Positions 17,458 through 26,899 are shown, numbered from the stretch's first letter. The stretch is DNA of 64,000 bases from Maridesulfovibrio sp. (GCF_963666665.1 NZ_OY762999.1:4196001-4260000), one strand, 5' to 3'. Numbers and translations are program-made. Notes: generated from the letters alone by a model not told the origin.

Positions 17458-18420
17458 TTACAAAGGATGATGGCAGCGTACAACGCGTCCGTTTTCCTGC
17501 TCGGTCCGCTCCGGGGCGACCATACACTGGTCGTCGGCATAGGGGCAGCGCATCCTGAAGGAACAGCCTTCGGGGATGTTGATCAGCGAAGGAGTCATGC
17601 CCGGAATCTGGAACAGCGGCTCGCCGCGTTTGTTGCGACTGGGTACTGATCCGATCAGACCGTGAGTGTACGGATGCATGGGATGGTCGAGGATTTCCTC
17701 AACATTACCCTGTTCGATGATCCGCCCGGCATACATTACCGCCACCTTGTGGGCCAGACCAGCTACTACGGTCAGGTCGTGGGTGATCCAGATCAGGGCC
17801 ATTCCGGTCTTGCGGCAGAGTGTCTGCATTTCGGAAAGAATCTGGCTCTGGATGGTTACGTCCAGTGCGGTGGTCGGTTCATCGGCAATGATCAGGTCCG
17901 GCTTGTTAAGCAGTCCGATGGCAATGGCAACGCGCTGGCGCATACCGCCGGAGAACTGGTGCGGGTAAGCCTTAATCCGTTCCTCTGGGGAAGGGATACC
18001 TACCATGGCAAGGGCCTCAATGGAACGGCGGCGTGCTTCATCTTTGGACACCTTTTCGTGGGCGGTAATGGCTTCCATCATCTGGGTGTCGATGCGCAGG
18101 ACAGGATTGAGAGTCATCATGGGGTCCTGAAAGATCATGGAGACCTTGGCACCCCTGAATTTACGCCATTCATCTTCGGACTGACCGATGATTTCCTGTC
18201 CTTTGTATTTGATGGAACCGCCGGCAATTTCACCCGGAGGGTCCACAAGCCCCATAATCGAGAAACCTGTTACGGACTTACCGGAACCGGATTCACCGAC
18301 AATACCGACAATTTCGCCCTTGCCGATGTCGAGACTGATGTCATCGACAGCCTTGGCGATTCCGGCACGGGTGTAAAAGTAGGTCTTAAGATTTTGTATG
18401 CTGAGAATGTTTTCACTCAT
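17458..18420 (-). CDS. peptide/nickel ABC transporter ATPase, DppD/OppD type
   Basis: First ATPase of the importer, 320 residues. It shows Walker A GESGSGKSVTGF, Q-loop MIFQDPMMTLNPVLR, signature FSGGMRQRVAIAIGL, Walker B LIIADEPTTALD and H-loop WITHDLTV. The C-terminal extension has HPYTHGLIGSVPSRN and CSFRMRCPYADDQC cysteines. Its ATG overlaps the stop of the preceding permease gene by four bases (ATGA), a sign of translational coupling. Substrate class (di/oligopeptide or nickel) cannot be fixed from the ATPase. Confidence 0.93.
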   Translation of the reverse strand: MSENILSIQNLKTYFYTRAGIAKAVDDISLDIGKGEIVGIVGESGSGKSVTGFSIMGLVDPPGEIAGGSIKYKGQEIIGQSEDEWRKFRGAKVSMIFQDPMMTLNPVLRIDTQMMEAITAHEKVSKDEARRRSIEALAMVGIPSPEERIKAYPHQFSGGMRQRVAIAIGLLNKPDLIIADEPTTALDVTIQSQILSEMQTLCRKTGMALIWITHDLTVVAGLAHKVAVMYAGRIIEQGNVEEILDHPMHPYTHGLIGSVPSRNKRGEPLFQIPGMTPSLINIPEGCSFRMRCPYADDQCMVAPERTEQENGRVVRCHHPL

Positions 18421-19355
18421 TTTTTCAACCTCGGATTCAGAACGTCACGCAAGCGGTCACCAACAAGGTTGATGGATACGATGAGGATAAGCAGGGCTAC
18501 ACCGGGGTAGAAGCTGATCCAGTAGTACCCTGACTGCAGGTACTTGAAACCGTTGGCAATGAGCAGACCCAGCGAAGGCTGGGTGATAGGCATACCCAGT
18601 CCGAGGAAGGAGAGGGTTGCCTCAAGTGCGATTGCGCCTGCTACCTTAACGGTAGAGATAACGATCAGCTCCGGTGTACAGTTGGGCAGCACGTGCCCGA
18701 ACATGATCCTGTTCTGGGGCAGGGCGAGGCACTTGGCAGCTTCCACGTATTCCTTTCTGCGTTCCACCAGCACGTTACTGCGGATGGCGCGGGCGTAGTA
18801 GGCCCACTGGCAAACGACCAGCGAGAGGATTATCTTATCCACACCTTTGCCTAGGATTGCCAATAGGATCAGGGCTACCAGAATCGCCGGGAAGCTTAGC
18901 TGCAGGTCGACTACACGCATGATGAATGAGTCCGTGCGTCCGCCGATAAATGATGCCCAGAGACCGATGACGGAACCGATGACCAGCGCGATTATGGTAC
19001 TTACTACACCGACGCCGAGGCTGATGCGCAGACCATAGAGGATGGCGCTGAGCATGTCGCGGCCCTGACTGTCTGTTCCCAAATAGTAAGTCACGGATTC
19101 GTCCATGGATTTTGCGCCCGGTTCGAGCTTGGAATCCATGATGTCGATGGTCATCAGGTCGTACGGGTTCTGCGGGGAAAAGTACGGAGCCATGAGCGCG
19201 ACAACCACCATCAGGGTCAGAATGATCAGCCCGATGGTTGCGGTCTTGCTCTCAAAGTATTCTTTCAGTGATTGCAGGAGCAGGGATTCTTCTTTTTCCG
19301 GCATGTTGTCGGCTGCGGACATTTCCGGCTGCTGCGTCTGTTGTGTTTCTGCCAT
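18417..19355 (-). CDS. peptide/nickel ABC transporter permease, DppC/OppC type
   Basis: Inner-membrane permease of 312 residues. A polar N-terminal tail (MAETQQTQQPEMSAADNMPE) is followed by about six membrane helices starting at ATIGLIILTLMVVVALMAPY. The family signature appears as YYLGTDSQGRDMLSAILYGL. The EAA loop for ATPase contact reads EYVEAAKCLALPQNRIMFGH. It pairs with the DppB-like permease 11 bases upstream and overlaps the DppD-like ATPase gene. Confidence 0.93.
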   Translation of the reverse strand: MAETQQTQQPEMSAADNMPEKEESLLLQSLKEYFESKTATIGLIILTLMVVVALMAPYFSPQNPYDLMTIDIMDSKLEPGAKSMDESVTYYLGTDSQGRDMLSAILYGLRISLGVGVVSTIIALVIGSVIGLWASFIGGRTDSFIMRVVDLQLSFPAILVALILLAILGKGVDKIILSLVVCQWAYYARAIRSNVLVERRKEYVEAAKCLALPQNRIMFGHVLPNCTPELIVISTVKVAGAIALEATLSFLGLGMPITQPSLGLLIANGFKYLQSGYYWISFYPGVALLILIVSINLVGDRLRDVLNPRLKK

Positions 19356-19366
19356 AGTGAAATCTC

Positions 19367-20341
19367 CTAATTCTGGTCGCCCAAGCGGACTCGGGGGTCC
19401 AGAATGGAGTAGATGATATCAACGATGAGGTTGATGATGATAAACATGGTCACGGTGATGAGCAGGTAAGCAACAATAACCGGACGGTCGAGAACTCCGA
19501 TGGAGTCGATAACCAGCTTACCCATACCGGGCCAAGAGAAAATAGTCTCAGTAACAACCGCAAAAGCGATCAGTCCGCCGAACTCCATACCCAGAACAGT
19601 GACTACAGGGATCATGATGTTTTTCATGACGTGCAACCCGATAATGCGGGTATTGCTCAGCCCTTTGGCGCGGGCGAACTTAACGTAATCCATCTGGATA
19701 TTTTCCTGTACTCCGGCGCGGCTGAGCCTGATGGCCAGCGAGGTCTTGAATAGTGCGAGGTTCATGGCCGGAAGGATCAGGTGGCGGATACCGTCCCAAG
19801 TAAGAAAACTGACCGGAACACCGAGTAAGTCTACCGTTTCCCCGCGTCCTCCCGAAGGCAGCCAGCCCAGATAAACCGAGAAGATAATAATGAACATCAG
19901 CCCGACCCAGAAGGTTGGCAGACTGAAGCCCAGTATGGAGAAACGCATGATACTTCGCCCGAGTAGCGTATCCGATTTAATACCGGCGATCATACCCAGC
20001 GGGATGCCGAAAAATACGGCCATGAGCATGGCTGTTACGGCCAGCTCCATGGTTGCGGGCATGCGCTGCATGATCAGTTTCAGCGCGGGTTCGTTGTATA
20101 CAAAAGAGTTCCCGAGGTCGCCTTGCACAGCATCTGTGAGAAAGCGCATGTATTGCTCGGGCAGTGGCTTATCCAAGCCAAGTTCCTTGATAGCGCGGTC
20201 CCTTTCCGCCGGAGTGGCGTCGGGAGCGATGAGGATATCGATCGGGTTACCGATACAGAATACACCGCCGAAAACCAGTACGGACATTACCAGTAGTACG
20301 ACGATGGATTGCGAAATTCTTCTTATCAAAAATGCGAGCAT
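19367..20341 (-). CDS. peptide/nickel ABC transporter permease, DppB/OppB type
   Basis: Inner-membrane permease of 324 residues. It begins with the usual helix (LAFLIRRISQSIVVLLVMSVLVFGG), then a periplasmic segment (LDKPLPEQYMRFLTDAVQGDLG) and five further helices. The EAA-type loop reads DYVKFARAKGLSNTRIIGLH, and the family ending SILDPRVRLGD is present. It lies downstream of the binding-protein gene, separated by an intercistronic hairpin at 20361-20389. Confidence 0.93.
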   Translation of the reverse strand: MLAFLIRRISQSIVVLLVMSVLVFGGVFCIGNPIDILIAPDATPAERDRAIKELGLDKPLPEQYMRFLTDAVQGDLGNSFVYNEPALKLIMQRMPATMELAVTAMLMAVFFGIPLGMIAGIKSDTLLGRSIMRFSILGFSLPTFWVGLMFIIIFSVYLGWLPSGGRGETVDLLGVPVSFLTWDGIRHLILPAMNLALFKTSLAIRLSRAGVQENIQMDYVKFARAKGLSNTRIIGLHVMKNIMIPVVTVLGMEFGGLIAFAVVTETIFSWPGMGKLVIDSIGVLDRPVIVAYLLITVTMFIIINLIVDIIYSILDPRVRLGDQN

Positions 20342-20360
20342 GAAATTTTGCTCCAGTTAA

Positions 20361-20389
20361 AAAAGGGGCGCACTATGTACGCCCCTTTT
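20361..20389 (-). terminator. intra-operon terminator/attenuator
   Basis: AAAAGGGGCG/CGCCCCTTTT with a nine-base loop. Read on the minus strand, the stem is followed by TTTTTT. It lies between the binding-protein gene and the first permease gene and probably gives partial termination, so that more binding protein than membrane components is made. Confidence 0.75.
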
Positions 20390-20412
20390 GATTAATCTAA
20401 TAGGTGAACGTA

Positions 20413-21984
20413 CTACTTGGTAACTTTAATATCTCGGGGCAGGGTATAGCCGTCAGTGCGACCATTGTACTCAATACCCTTCTTGGATGCCCAGACGTTA
20501 ACCTGATAATGGATAGGGATGATACCCAGATCGCCGATACCCATTTCGGTGGCCTTGATGATCAATTCGTTGTGCTTTGCAGGATCAACGGTGACCAGAG
20601 CTTTTTCGAGGGTGGCATCGAGTTCGGGGTTGGAGTAGCGACCGCGGTTGGAAGAACCAAAGCCTTTTTCCTTGTCATAGGTGTGCAGCAGAGCACCGAC
20701 GCAGTTGGACTGTTCGCCGGTGTCAGTTGCCCAGCCTACGAGCATGAAGCTGAACTCAAGGGCGGAAGCGCGGCCAAAGTATACACTCTTAGGCATGGTG
20801 TTAACTTCGGTTTTGATGCCGATTTTGGTCAGCATCTGAGCTATGGCCTGAGCGATGTCAGCATCGTTTACGTAACGGTCGTTGGGACCGTGGATAACCA
20901 GTTTGAAACCTTCAGGATAACCAGCTTCTGCGAGCATGGCCTTGGCACCTTTAGGATCGTATTCTTCAGGCTTGAGGCGTTTGCTGGTGCCTTCGTATCC
21001 ATCGGGAACCATCTGGCTTGCGGGTACTGCAAGACCGTCCATGATGCGACCTGCGATTGCGCGGCGGTTGATGGCTTTGGAGATAGCCTTACGAACACGG
21101 AAGTCTTTCAGGGGGTTTTTGATCTTTTCACCGTTGTTACCGGAAACAGTGGGGGAATCGTCACGGTCGGTATCAAGGTGCAGGTAGATCAGACGGGTGG
21201 AAGGAGATTCAGAAAGAGTTATCTTTTTGTTCTCGCCCAGACCGTCAACATCTGCCGGGGGTGCGAAGTTGATCAGGTCAACATCGCCGGATTTCAAAGC
21301 TGCAACACGGGTTCCGTCGTTGGTGATGGGGCGAACGATGATTTCTTCCCAAGGCATTTTTTCGCCCCAGTAGTTATCATTGCGTTTGTAGATGATTTTG
21401 TCACCGCGTTCCCATTTGACCAGAGAGTAGGGGCCGGTACCGATGCAGGCTTTACCGGAGTTGAAATCTTCGGTGGTAGCACCTTCAGCATTCTTCTTGG
21501 AGATGATGGGGAAAGCCGCCATCTGACGAGGAAGAAGCGGAGCAGGTGCTTCGGTGATGAAACGGATGGTGTAGGGATCAACTATGTCCATCTTCTGGAT
21601 GTTGGAAACAAATCCGGTGAAGGAAGAAGGACTGTTGGGTACGTTGGGAATGCGTTCAATGGTGAATTTTACGTCTTCAGCAGTGAACGGGGACCCGTCG
21701 TGAAATTTGACGCCTTTGCGGAGTTTGAATTCCCATACGTTGTCGGAAACGGGGTTCCAGGATGTAGCCAGACCCGGCTCAAGTTTCTGTCTGTTGTCCT
21801 GACGGATCAGTTTGTCAAAAACATACAAGGCCTGCTCGTTGTTGGCGTTAACGTTGTGGAAATGGGGATCAAGAGAGGTGGGTTCACCTTTCAGGCCGAG
21901 GGTCAGTGTTTCTGCGTGGGCCATGGTTGCTCCAAAGGCAAAGCAAGCCACGATAGCAAGAACAATCAATAGTTTCTGGCGCAT
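20413..21984 (-). CDS. peptide/nickel ABC transporter substrate-binding protein
   Basis: Periplasmic SBP_bac_5 (cluster C) protein of 523 residues, first gene of the importer operon. Signal peptide MRQKLLIVLAIVACFAFGAT ends at AHA-ET. The mature protein shows LKGEPTSLDPHFHNVNANNE, the family signature region LEPGLATSWNPVSDNVWEFK with RKGVKFHDGSPFTAEDVKFT, and the late segment IIPIHYQVNVWASKKGIEY. There is no lipobox cysteine, so it is soluble. AAGGAG precedes the ATG. It resembles dipeptide/oligopeptide binders; ligand specificity remains open. Confidence 0.94.
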   Translation of the reverse strand: MRQKLLIVLAIVACFAFGATMAHAETLTLGLKGEPTSLDPHFHNVNANNEQALYVFDKLIRQDNRQKLEPGLATSWNPVSDNVWEFKLRKGVKFHDGSPFTAEDVKFTIERIPNVPNSPSSFTGFVSNIQKMDIVDPYTIRFITEAPAPLLPRQMAAFPIISKKNAEGATTEDFNSGKACIGTGPYSLVKWERGDKIIYKRNDNYWGEKMPWEEIIVRPITNDGTRVAALKSGDVDLINFAPPADVDGLGENKKITLSESPSTRLIYLHLDTDRDDSPTVSGNNGEKIKNPLKDFRVRKAISKAINRRAIAGRIMDGLAVPASQMVPDGYEGTSKRLKPEEYDPKGAKAMLAEAGYPEGFKLVIHGPNDRYVNDADIAQAIAQMLTKIGIKTEVNTMPKSVYFGRASALEFSFMLVGWATDTGEQSNCVGALLHTYDKEKGFGSSNRGRYSNPELDATLEKALVTVDPAKHNELIIKATEMGIGDLGIIPIHYQVNVWASKKGIEYNGRTDGYTLPRDIKVTK

Positions 21985-22288
21985 TCATTACTCCTTGTTT
22001 CTCATTCTTATAAAACCTGACTTACCTTACATAAATTTCGCTCAAGATCAAGGTTTTGCTTATTGTAGGATTGATGAATGCGTAAATATGAGTGTTGGAA
22101 ATTAATGGTTTTGTTATGTGCCGGGATTGCTTTTGATCATTCAATCAATATTGGGTGTTTTGTTTAGCATAATAGGCAAGTTGTGATTGTTTACGCTGTT
22201 GGGTGTTTGCTTCTTATGAATCTATTTATCATTTGAAAGATGCATTTAGTATTAGTCTCTTTAAGACTGTAAAGTGAACTGAACAACA
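21985..22288. other. promoter region of the transporter operon, no gene
   Basis: About 300 AT-rich bases between the transporter operon start and the 3' end of the NadR-type kinase gene. It should contain the operon promoter. I see no RNA gene, long repeat or credible reading frame. Confidence 0.5.
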
Positions 22289-22813
22289 TTATTTTATTGG
22301 TGCAGCAAGGATTTCATCAATAAGTTTTATGGATTCAACTGTTCGTTGCGTCAACGGTCCACTTATTGTTTGGAAAGGGATATTGCGGGAGTTCAGTTCG
22401 CTTATGAACAGATTCTGCATGTATTCCCGCTCTTCAGGCATATCCCTCTGCCCGTCTGCCTGCCACTGAACATCAATATCGCAAAGCAGATAGAGACTGG
22501 ATCCGAGCGTGTTAAGCTTATCGTTAAGCCAGTCGGGGCATCCACTGAAATAGTGCTTGGCATAGACAATGGAAGAAATGATGTCCGTGTCGCAGACAAG
22601 CGGATTGTATCCCTTGGCTGCGGCTTCGTTCTCATACTGCAATTGTCCTTGGGCGATAGGAATAACATCGTCTGCGGTCAGGATGCCGTTTTTCATTGCA
22701 AAGTATTCGCGCAAATATTCAGGAACGAATTCCACTTTGTAATGTTCGGCCAGCTTGGCGGCCAGAGTTGACTTTCCAGTGCATTCGGAACCTGTAAGTA
22801 CTACGCGGAGCAT
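22289..22813 (-). CDS. NadR-type ribosylnicotinamide kinase (AAA family)
   Basis: A 174-residue P-loop kinase like the C-terminal domain of NadR, which phosphorylates nicotinamide riboside to NMN. The P-loop is LTGSECTGKSTLAAKL at the N-terminus, followed by VEFVPEYLREYF, YNPLVCDTDIISS and CDIDVQWQADGQRDMPEERE (the lid/arginine region). The NadR adenylyltransferase and DNA-binding domains are absent. The gene starts 13 bases inside the end of pnuC, so the two are translationally coupled. The pairing with PnuC is the best support for this substrate. Confidence 0.88.
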   Translation of the reverse strand: MLRVVLTGSECTGKSTLAAKLAEHYKVEFVPEYLREYFAMKNGILTADDVIPIAQGQLQYENEAAAKGYNPLVCDTDIISSIVYAKHYFSGCPDWLNDKLNTLGSSLYLLCDIDVQWQADGQRDMPEEREYMQNLFISELNSRNIPFQTISGPLTQRTVESIKLIDEILAAPIK

Positions 22814-23421
22814 TCACACTCCCGGTCTGCACGGTAGGATTTGAGCCAGCTGAGAAATCCGAGCACGGCCATGGCAGTATAGACTCCCATGAGCCCGCTG
22901 TATCCGACCCAGCCCTTGGCGTAGTAAATGCCGATATACATAACATCGGCGGTGATCCAGAGCAGCCAGTTTTCCATGTACTTTTTGGCGAGTAGATATT
23001 GGGCGATGAGTGAAAGCACGGTTGTTAATGCGTCCCACCACGGGAAGGATGCCTCAAGATAGTTTTCCATGAGGTATCCGGTGGGGATGAACGTAACCAG
23101 TCCGATAAGAGTCAGGCGGATGGCGAGCTTGCGGTCCACGCTTTGGACCTTGAGGGGGGTGTTGTCCGTGCCGCCGCGCAGCCATTGGTACCAGCCGTAG
23201 AAACCGAGAACCACATAAACGAATTGCAGGAAGGCATCGGAATAAAGTTTGCCTTGGAAAACAATGAACATCCAGATACCCACGCTGACAATGCCGAAAG
23301 GCCAGCAGAGCGGATTCTGGCGTACACTCAATAAGATATAGATAAGTCCGGTAGCGATGGAGAGTTGTTCTCCGAGGCTCATGGCTGAGACGAAATTAAC
23401 GATGAAATTGATGAGTTCCAT
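22801..23421 (-). CDS. pnuC: nicotinamide riboside transporter PnuC
   Basis: Membrane protein of 206 residues with about seven helices. The PnuC signature is clear (RQNPLCWPFGIVSVGIWMF, then YGWYQWLRGG), as is the conserved WxxxxDxxYIGIYYAKG segment near the C-terminus (ITADVMYIGIYYAKG). It moves nicotinamide riboside by facilitated diffusion, with trapping by phosphorylation, which the overlapping kinase gene would provide. Some PnuC relatives carry thiamin or riboflavin instead; the NadR-type partner argues for nicotinamide riboside. Confidence 0.92.
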   Translation of the reverse strand: MELINFIVNFVSAMSLGEQLSIATGLIYILLSVRQNPLCWPFGIVSVGIWMFIVFQGKLYSDAFLQFVYVVLGFYGWYQWLRGGTDNTPLKVQSVDRKLAIRLTLIGLVTFIPTGYLMENYLEASFPWWDALTTVLSLIAQYLLAKKYMENWLLWITADVMYIGIYYAKGWVGYSGLMGVYTAMAVLGFLSWLKSYRADRECECSA

Positions 23422-23598
23422 ATGGTTCCTGCAATAAAATTGTTGATTGAGTTGCGTTTAGTTCGGCAATGTTATCAGGTTCCGGGATAAAGTCCATTTT
23501 TAGAGATCTGTGCTGGTGTATTTTAAGCTTGCTGTGTGTTTTTAGGTACAGATTATTTTGCTATACGGTGCCGGAAGTTTGAATCCAAGGAGGAAATT

Positions 23599-24291
23599 AT
23601 GAAAACTCTCGGAATTCTCGGCGGTATGAGCTGGGAATCAACAATATCATATTACAAGCTGCTCAATGAAGGCGTGCGCGGGAAACTGGGCGGTCTTCAT
23701 TCATGTAGAATGGTCATGCACAGTGTGGATTTTGCACCTTTTGCTGAGCAGATGGGGCGCAGTGACTGGGAAAGCATCGCTGCCGGTTTGGTCAAGGGAG
23801 CCAAAAGCGTTGAGGCTGGCGGAGCCGATGCCCTTATCATTGCTACCAATACCATGCACAAGGCTGCTCCTGAAGTTCAGGCGGCAGTCAATATTCCGTT
23901 GTTGCATATGGCTGATGCCATTGCCGCAGGAGCGAAAAAGTGCGGAGCTTCCAAACTCGGCCTGCTGGGTACGGCTTTTACAATGGAACAGGATTTTCTG
24001 TCGCGCCCCCTTAAAGAGAAATATGGTCTGGACGTAATTGTACCGGATTGTGATGGGCGGTCCATGGTTCATCGCACAATTTTTAATGAGCTTTGTTGCG
24101 GAAAGTTTATGGATAATACCAGAGAAGGGTACGTAAAGATTATCGAAGAAATGTCCGCGCAGGGGGCAGAAGCAATCGTACTAGGCTGTACCGAGATCGG
24201 ATTGCTGGTCAAGCCGGAGGATGTTTCCGTGCCTTTAATTGATACGGTTGAGGCGCATGTGGAGTTGGCACTGGATTATGTTTTGAGATAA
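23599..24291 (+). CDS. aspartate/glutamate racemase family protein
   Basis: A 230-residue PLP-independent racemase. The N-terminal motif is GILGGMSWESTISYY. The two catalytic positions read ATNTMHK (Thr83) and VLGCTEIGLL (Cys197). A Thr/Cys pair at these positions, instead of Cys/Cys, is known from the L-Asp/Glu-specific racemase (YgeA/EcL-DER) of E. coli, so the same class of activity is likely. AAGGAGGAAATT precedes the ATG at 23599, which rules out the longer upstream frame. It is divergent from pnuC and ends at a terminator. Confidence 0.88.
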   Translation: MKTLGILGGMSWESTISYYKLLNEGVRGKLGGLHSCRMVMHSVDFAPFAEQMGRSDWESIAAGLVKGAKSVEAGGADALIIATNTMHKAAPEVQAAVNIPLLHMADAIAAGAKKCGASKLGLLGTAFTMEQDFLSRPLKEKYGLDVIVPDCDGRSMVHRTIFNELCCGKFMDNTREGYVKIIEEMSAQGAEAIVLGCTEIGLLVKPEDVSVPLIDTVEAHVELALDYVLR

Positions 24292-24343
24292 ACATTGTCG
24301 CATCTAAGTAGGTAAAGAATAATGTGCGATTGAGTTGTATCGT

Positions 24344-24376
24344 GTGGCTGGCATAATTCTATGCCAGCCACTGTTT
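24344..24376. terminator. bidirectional terminator
   Basis: GTGGCTGGCATA/TATGCCAGCCAC, a 12-pair stem with loop ATTC, followed by TGTTTT. It lies between the convergent racemase and lipase-like genes. Confidence 0.85.
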
Positions 24377-24400
24377 TATGGATTGTTGATGTGGCAGTTG

Positions 24401-26635
24401 TTAATTGCACAGTGAATTGTAATTTTCAGGGATAATTATTGTTGAGTTCTCTTCTATCTTGCTTAAATCATAGTATGCGTTTTCGTATTTAAAGCAATCT
24501 TTGCTGGATTTGTTTGTGCAGGTGCCAATTGCAAAATTATCGTTATTTTCAGTTAAGTTGTATTCAGCTAAGTTATAGCTTTTATGTAAAATGTCCAGTT
24601 GAGACCAACATGAGTTATCTGAAATTGAGGGAATGCATTGTGCTACGCTGCCCAGTGTCCCGTTGCGCTTCAATATTACTTTGAGCTCTTTTTCAGATGT
24701 TCTTTCTGCAGTATATTTCTTGTCTTTAAGACAGGTTAAGCACTCGCTTAGCGGTGAATATTTATCTGTGATGCTTTTTTGGGTTTCTGTGGTTATGTCC
24801 TTAGCTGGTTCAATTTTATTTTCGTCTGCTTTAAGTATTGTTGTTTCGTTCTGAGATGTTTTTGTTTTTTTTACTGTAGGTATTTCTTTGAGGTTGTTAT
24901 AGGCGTTCTTCCACAGAAGATCTTTAATGTAATAGTATAGTGGGTTGCTTCCATTTTTGTCTAATATATTGCTGTGTTCGGCGTAAAATGATTTACGCGC
25001 GTAATTGCTAAATTTCGGATTTGATATGTTGTATATTGTTACCGTTCCTGCTTCTGGAGATGTTTCGTCACGTCCTAAGTCAGAAGCCTTAGTGCATTCT
25101 CCTTGCATTCCACTAAGTGACACTATTGATACTGTTCCATCCCCAGCCTTTTTCCCTTTTTCAAGTTCGCCTTCAAGCATTTTTAAGTCGTAAGCGAAAG
25201 TGTTTTTCTTACCATTGACAGAGATTATATTTGCAGAAGGGACGGTTAATTCTTGGCGGTTCTTCCTTCTCTCTTTAGGCATATCCCAGAACTTAGCACT
25301 TTCATTTATTAAATTCTCAATATATTTTTTGTGAGCATTGCTGCCGTGTATTTGGCTGCTAAGATCTGTTGGATTGAATCTGACGTGTGGCAGAAGGTAA
25401 TATAGCGAAGGGAAAGATCTTGTTAAAATAATACTGACTGGTTTTCCTAAAATTAATGACAGAAGATCATCTTTTATTATTGCGGGAACTCCTTGTCGTA
25501 ATGCCATTCCTGCCTGGATAGAACCAGAAAGTGGCGAGGAGATCATAATTACGTGTTTTACGTAATCGCTCCCTTTGCACCCTGCAACAAAGTCATTTGC
25601 ATAAAAATATGCAATTAATCCTCCAAGGCTGTGCCCGATAAGTGTTATTTTCTTGTCTCCAGGCTTTAGTTTCTTTGTCAGTGAATTGTGTAGTGATTTG
25701 ATTATTTCAGGGAATGAGAGTCTCCAGTCATACGCAAATGGAGTAATTGATCCGTATTTACCTGAGGCTTTGCTGGCAACTATTTGCTCGGGAGTTTCAG
25801 TGCTTTCTTTTTGGTATGGAAAATTGTTGTCTTCACTGAATTTTGGAAAATTCTTCAAGAAGTTTTTATAGGTGTGAGCGCTATTTTCGATTTTCCCTTC
25901 GCTCTCTAGTCCTATTATTCCACATGCCTTTAAATTTCCTGAAGGATATGAGTCTTCTCCGTTGTGTCTGTGAAGTTGTAGCAGTCTTTCTGATGTGAAA
26001 TACTCCCCATCAGCATCCCATACCGTGTTATCGTTTTTGTCACATATGATGCTTCCCAATATTCCCGGTAAGAAATAAATCGGGTTTTGGGGTGAATTTA
26101 CATCCGTAATATATTCAAATTCAAAGCCTCTTTCCTGCTCGGGTAATTCTCGGCTATTCCATGTTACAGTCATTTTATAGTTGCTATTGGAAATAATGCA
26201 TATTTTATGGATTTTGTGTCCTACAACCATATTTTCAGCTAAATTCAGTGTAAGTTTGCTTTGGTCTTTTTTTATTTGAAATATTTCTTTACCAAGAGCC
26301 GCTGTTTTGCCGTCAAATGAAACCGAAAATGTGTCACTAATAAATTTATAAAGTTCATCCTCTTTCATTCGCTTGCTTGAAAATTCGATCAAGAGAAAAG
26401 GTTTTTCGATAACTGTGGGATTTTTTTTGGGCCTTGCGTAATTCGATTTATGTTCGATTTTGGGTTCAGATGAAATGGCTATTGTTATTGGTATTTGTTT
26501 TTCTGTAGATGCAAGATTTTTGTATCCGCATCCTGTAAAACAAAATGTGGTTATGACCGCAATGAGAATAAAGGTGATTGGTAATGCCGCTTGTTTGAAA
26601 GTTCTACTGAGAGCACGCTCGATATCTCTAAACAT
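24401..26635 (-). CDS. LCAT-like alpha/beta-hydrolase lipoprotein
   Basis: A 744-residue lipoprotein (signal peptide with FILIAVITTFCFTGC lipobox). The central region matches the lecithin:cholesterol acyltransferase fold: IYFLPGILGSIICDKNDNTVW (the LCAT oxyanion-type start), YDWRLSFPE, and the nucleophile elbow ITLIGHSLGGLIAYFY, with a probable catalytic His late in the domain (YAEHSN). The last 170 residues are Lys/Thr-rich and unrecognised. It is presumably an envelope-facing lipase, phospholipase or acyltransferase. The gene is clearly richer in A+T and A/T-ending codons than its neighbours, suggesting transfer. GGGGAGG is found nine bases before the ATG. Confidence 0.8.
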   Translation of the reverse strand: MFRDIERALSRTFKQAALPITFILIAVITTFCFTGCGYKNLASTEKQIPITIAISSEPKIEHKSNYARPKKNPTVIEKPFLLIEFSSKRMKEDELYKFISDTFSVSFDGKTAALGKEIFQIKKDQSKLTLNLAENMVVGHKIHKICIISNSNYKMTVTWNSRELPEQERGFEFEYITDVNSPQNPIYFLPGILGSIICDKNDNTVWDADGEYFTSERLLQLHRHNGEDSYPSGNLKACGIIGLESEGKIENSAHTYKNFLKNFPKFSEDNNFPYQKESTETPEQIVASKASGKYGSITPFAYDWRLSFPEIIKSLHNSLTKKLKPGDKKITLIGHSLGGLIAYFYANDFVAGCKGSDYVKHVIMISSPLSGSIQAGMALRQGVPAIIKDDLLSLILGKPVSIILTRSFPSLYYLLPHVRFNPTDLSSQIHGSNAHKKYIENLINESAKFWDMPKERRKNRQELTVPSANIISVNGKKNTFAYDLKMLEGELEKGKKAGDGTVSIVSLSGMQGECTKASDLGRDETSPEAGTVTIYNISNPKFSNYARKSFYAEHSNILDKNGSNPLYYYIKDLLWKNAYNNLKEIPTVKKTKTSQNETTILKADENKIEPAKDITTETQKSITDKYSPLSECLTCLKDKKYTAERTSEKELKVILKRNGTLGSVAQCIPSISDNSCWSQLDILHKSYNLAEYNLTENNDNFAIGTCTNKSSKDCFKYENAYYDLSKIEENSTIIIPENYNSLCN

Positions 26636-26899
26636 AAGAATAAACCTCCCCTTTTATCTGTGTTTAGTTTGATAGCAGTTTAAAGTGAAAAACTGTTAAA
26701 TAAGAGGTGGTTTTATGCTTTATTTTGTGAGTAAGCAAGCGTAAATTGTTTTTGTTTTAGATGTCTTGCTATTATGAAAAATATATTATTAGTTAATACT
26801 TGTGTGCCGCTGTGTAGGGGCACTGAGTAAAAGATTTGATTGAGTTGGTTGGGGGGATATAAATGTAGAGTTATGCAAATAGAGGTAGGCTGTTTAGTG

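Noticed and set aside
20404..21972. Open frame of 522 codons on the plus strand
   Set aside because: It mirrors the substrate-binding protein gene codon for codon on the opposite strand and has no family features; an artefact of biased codon use.
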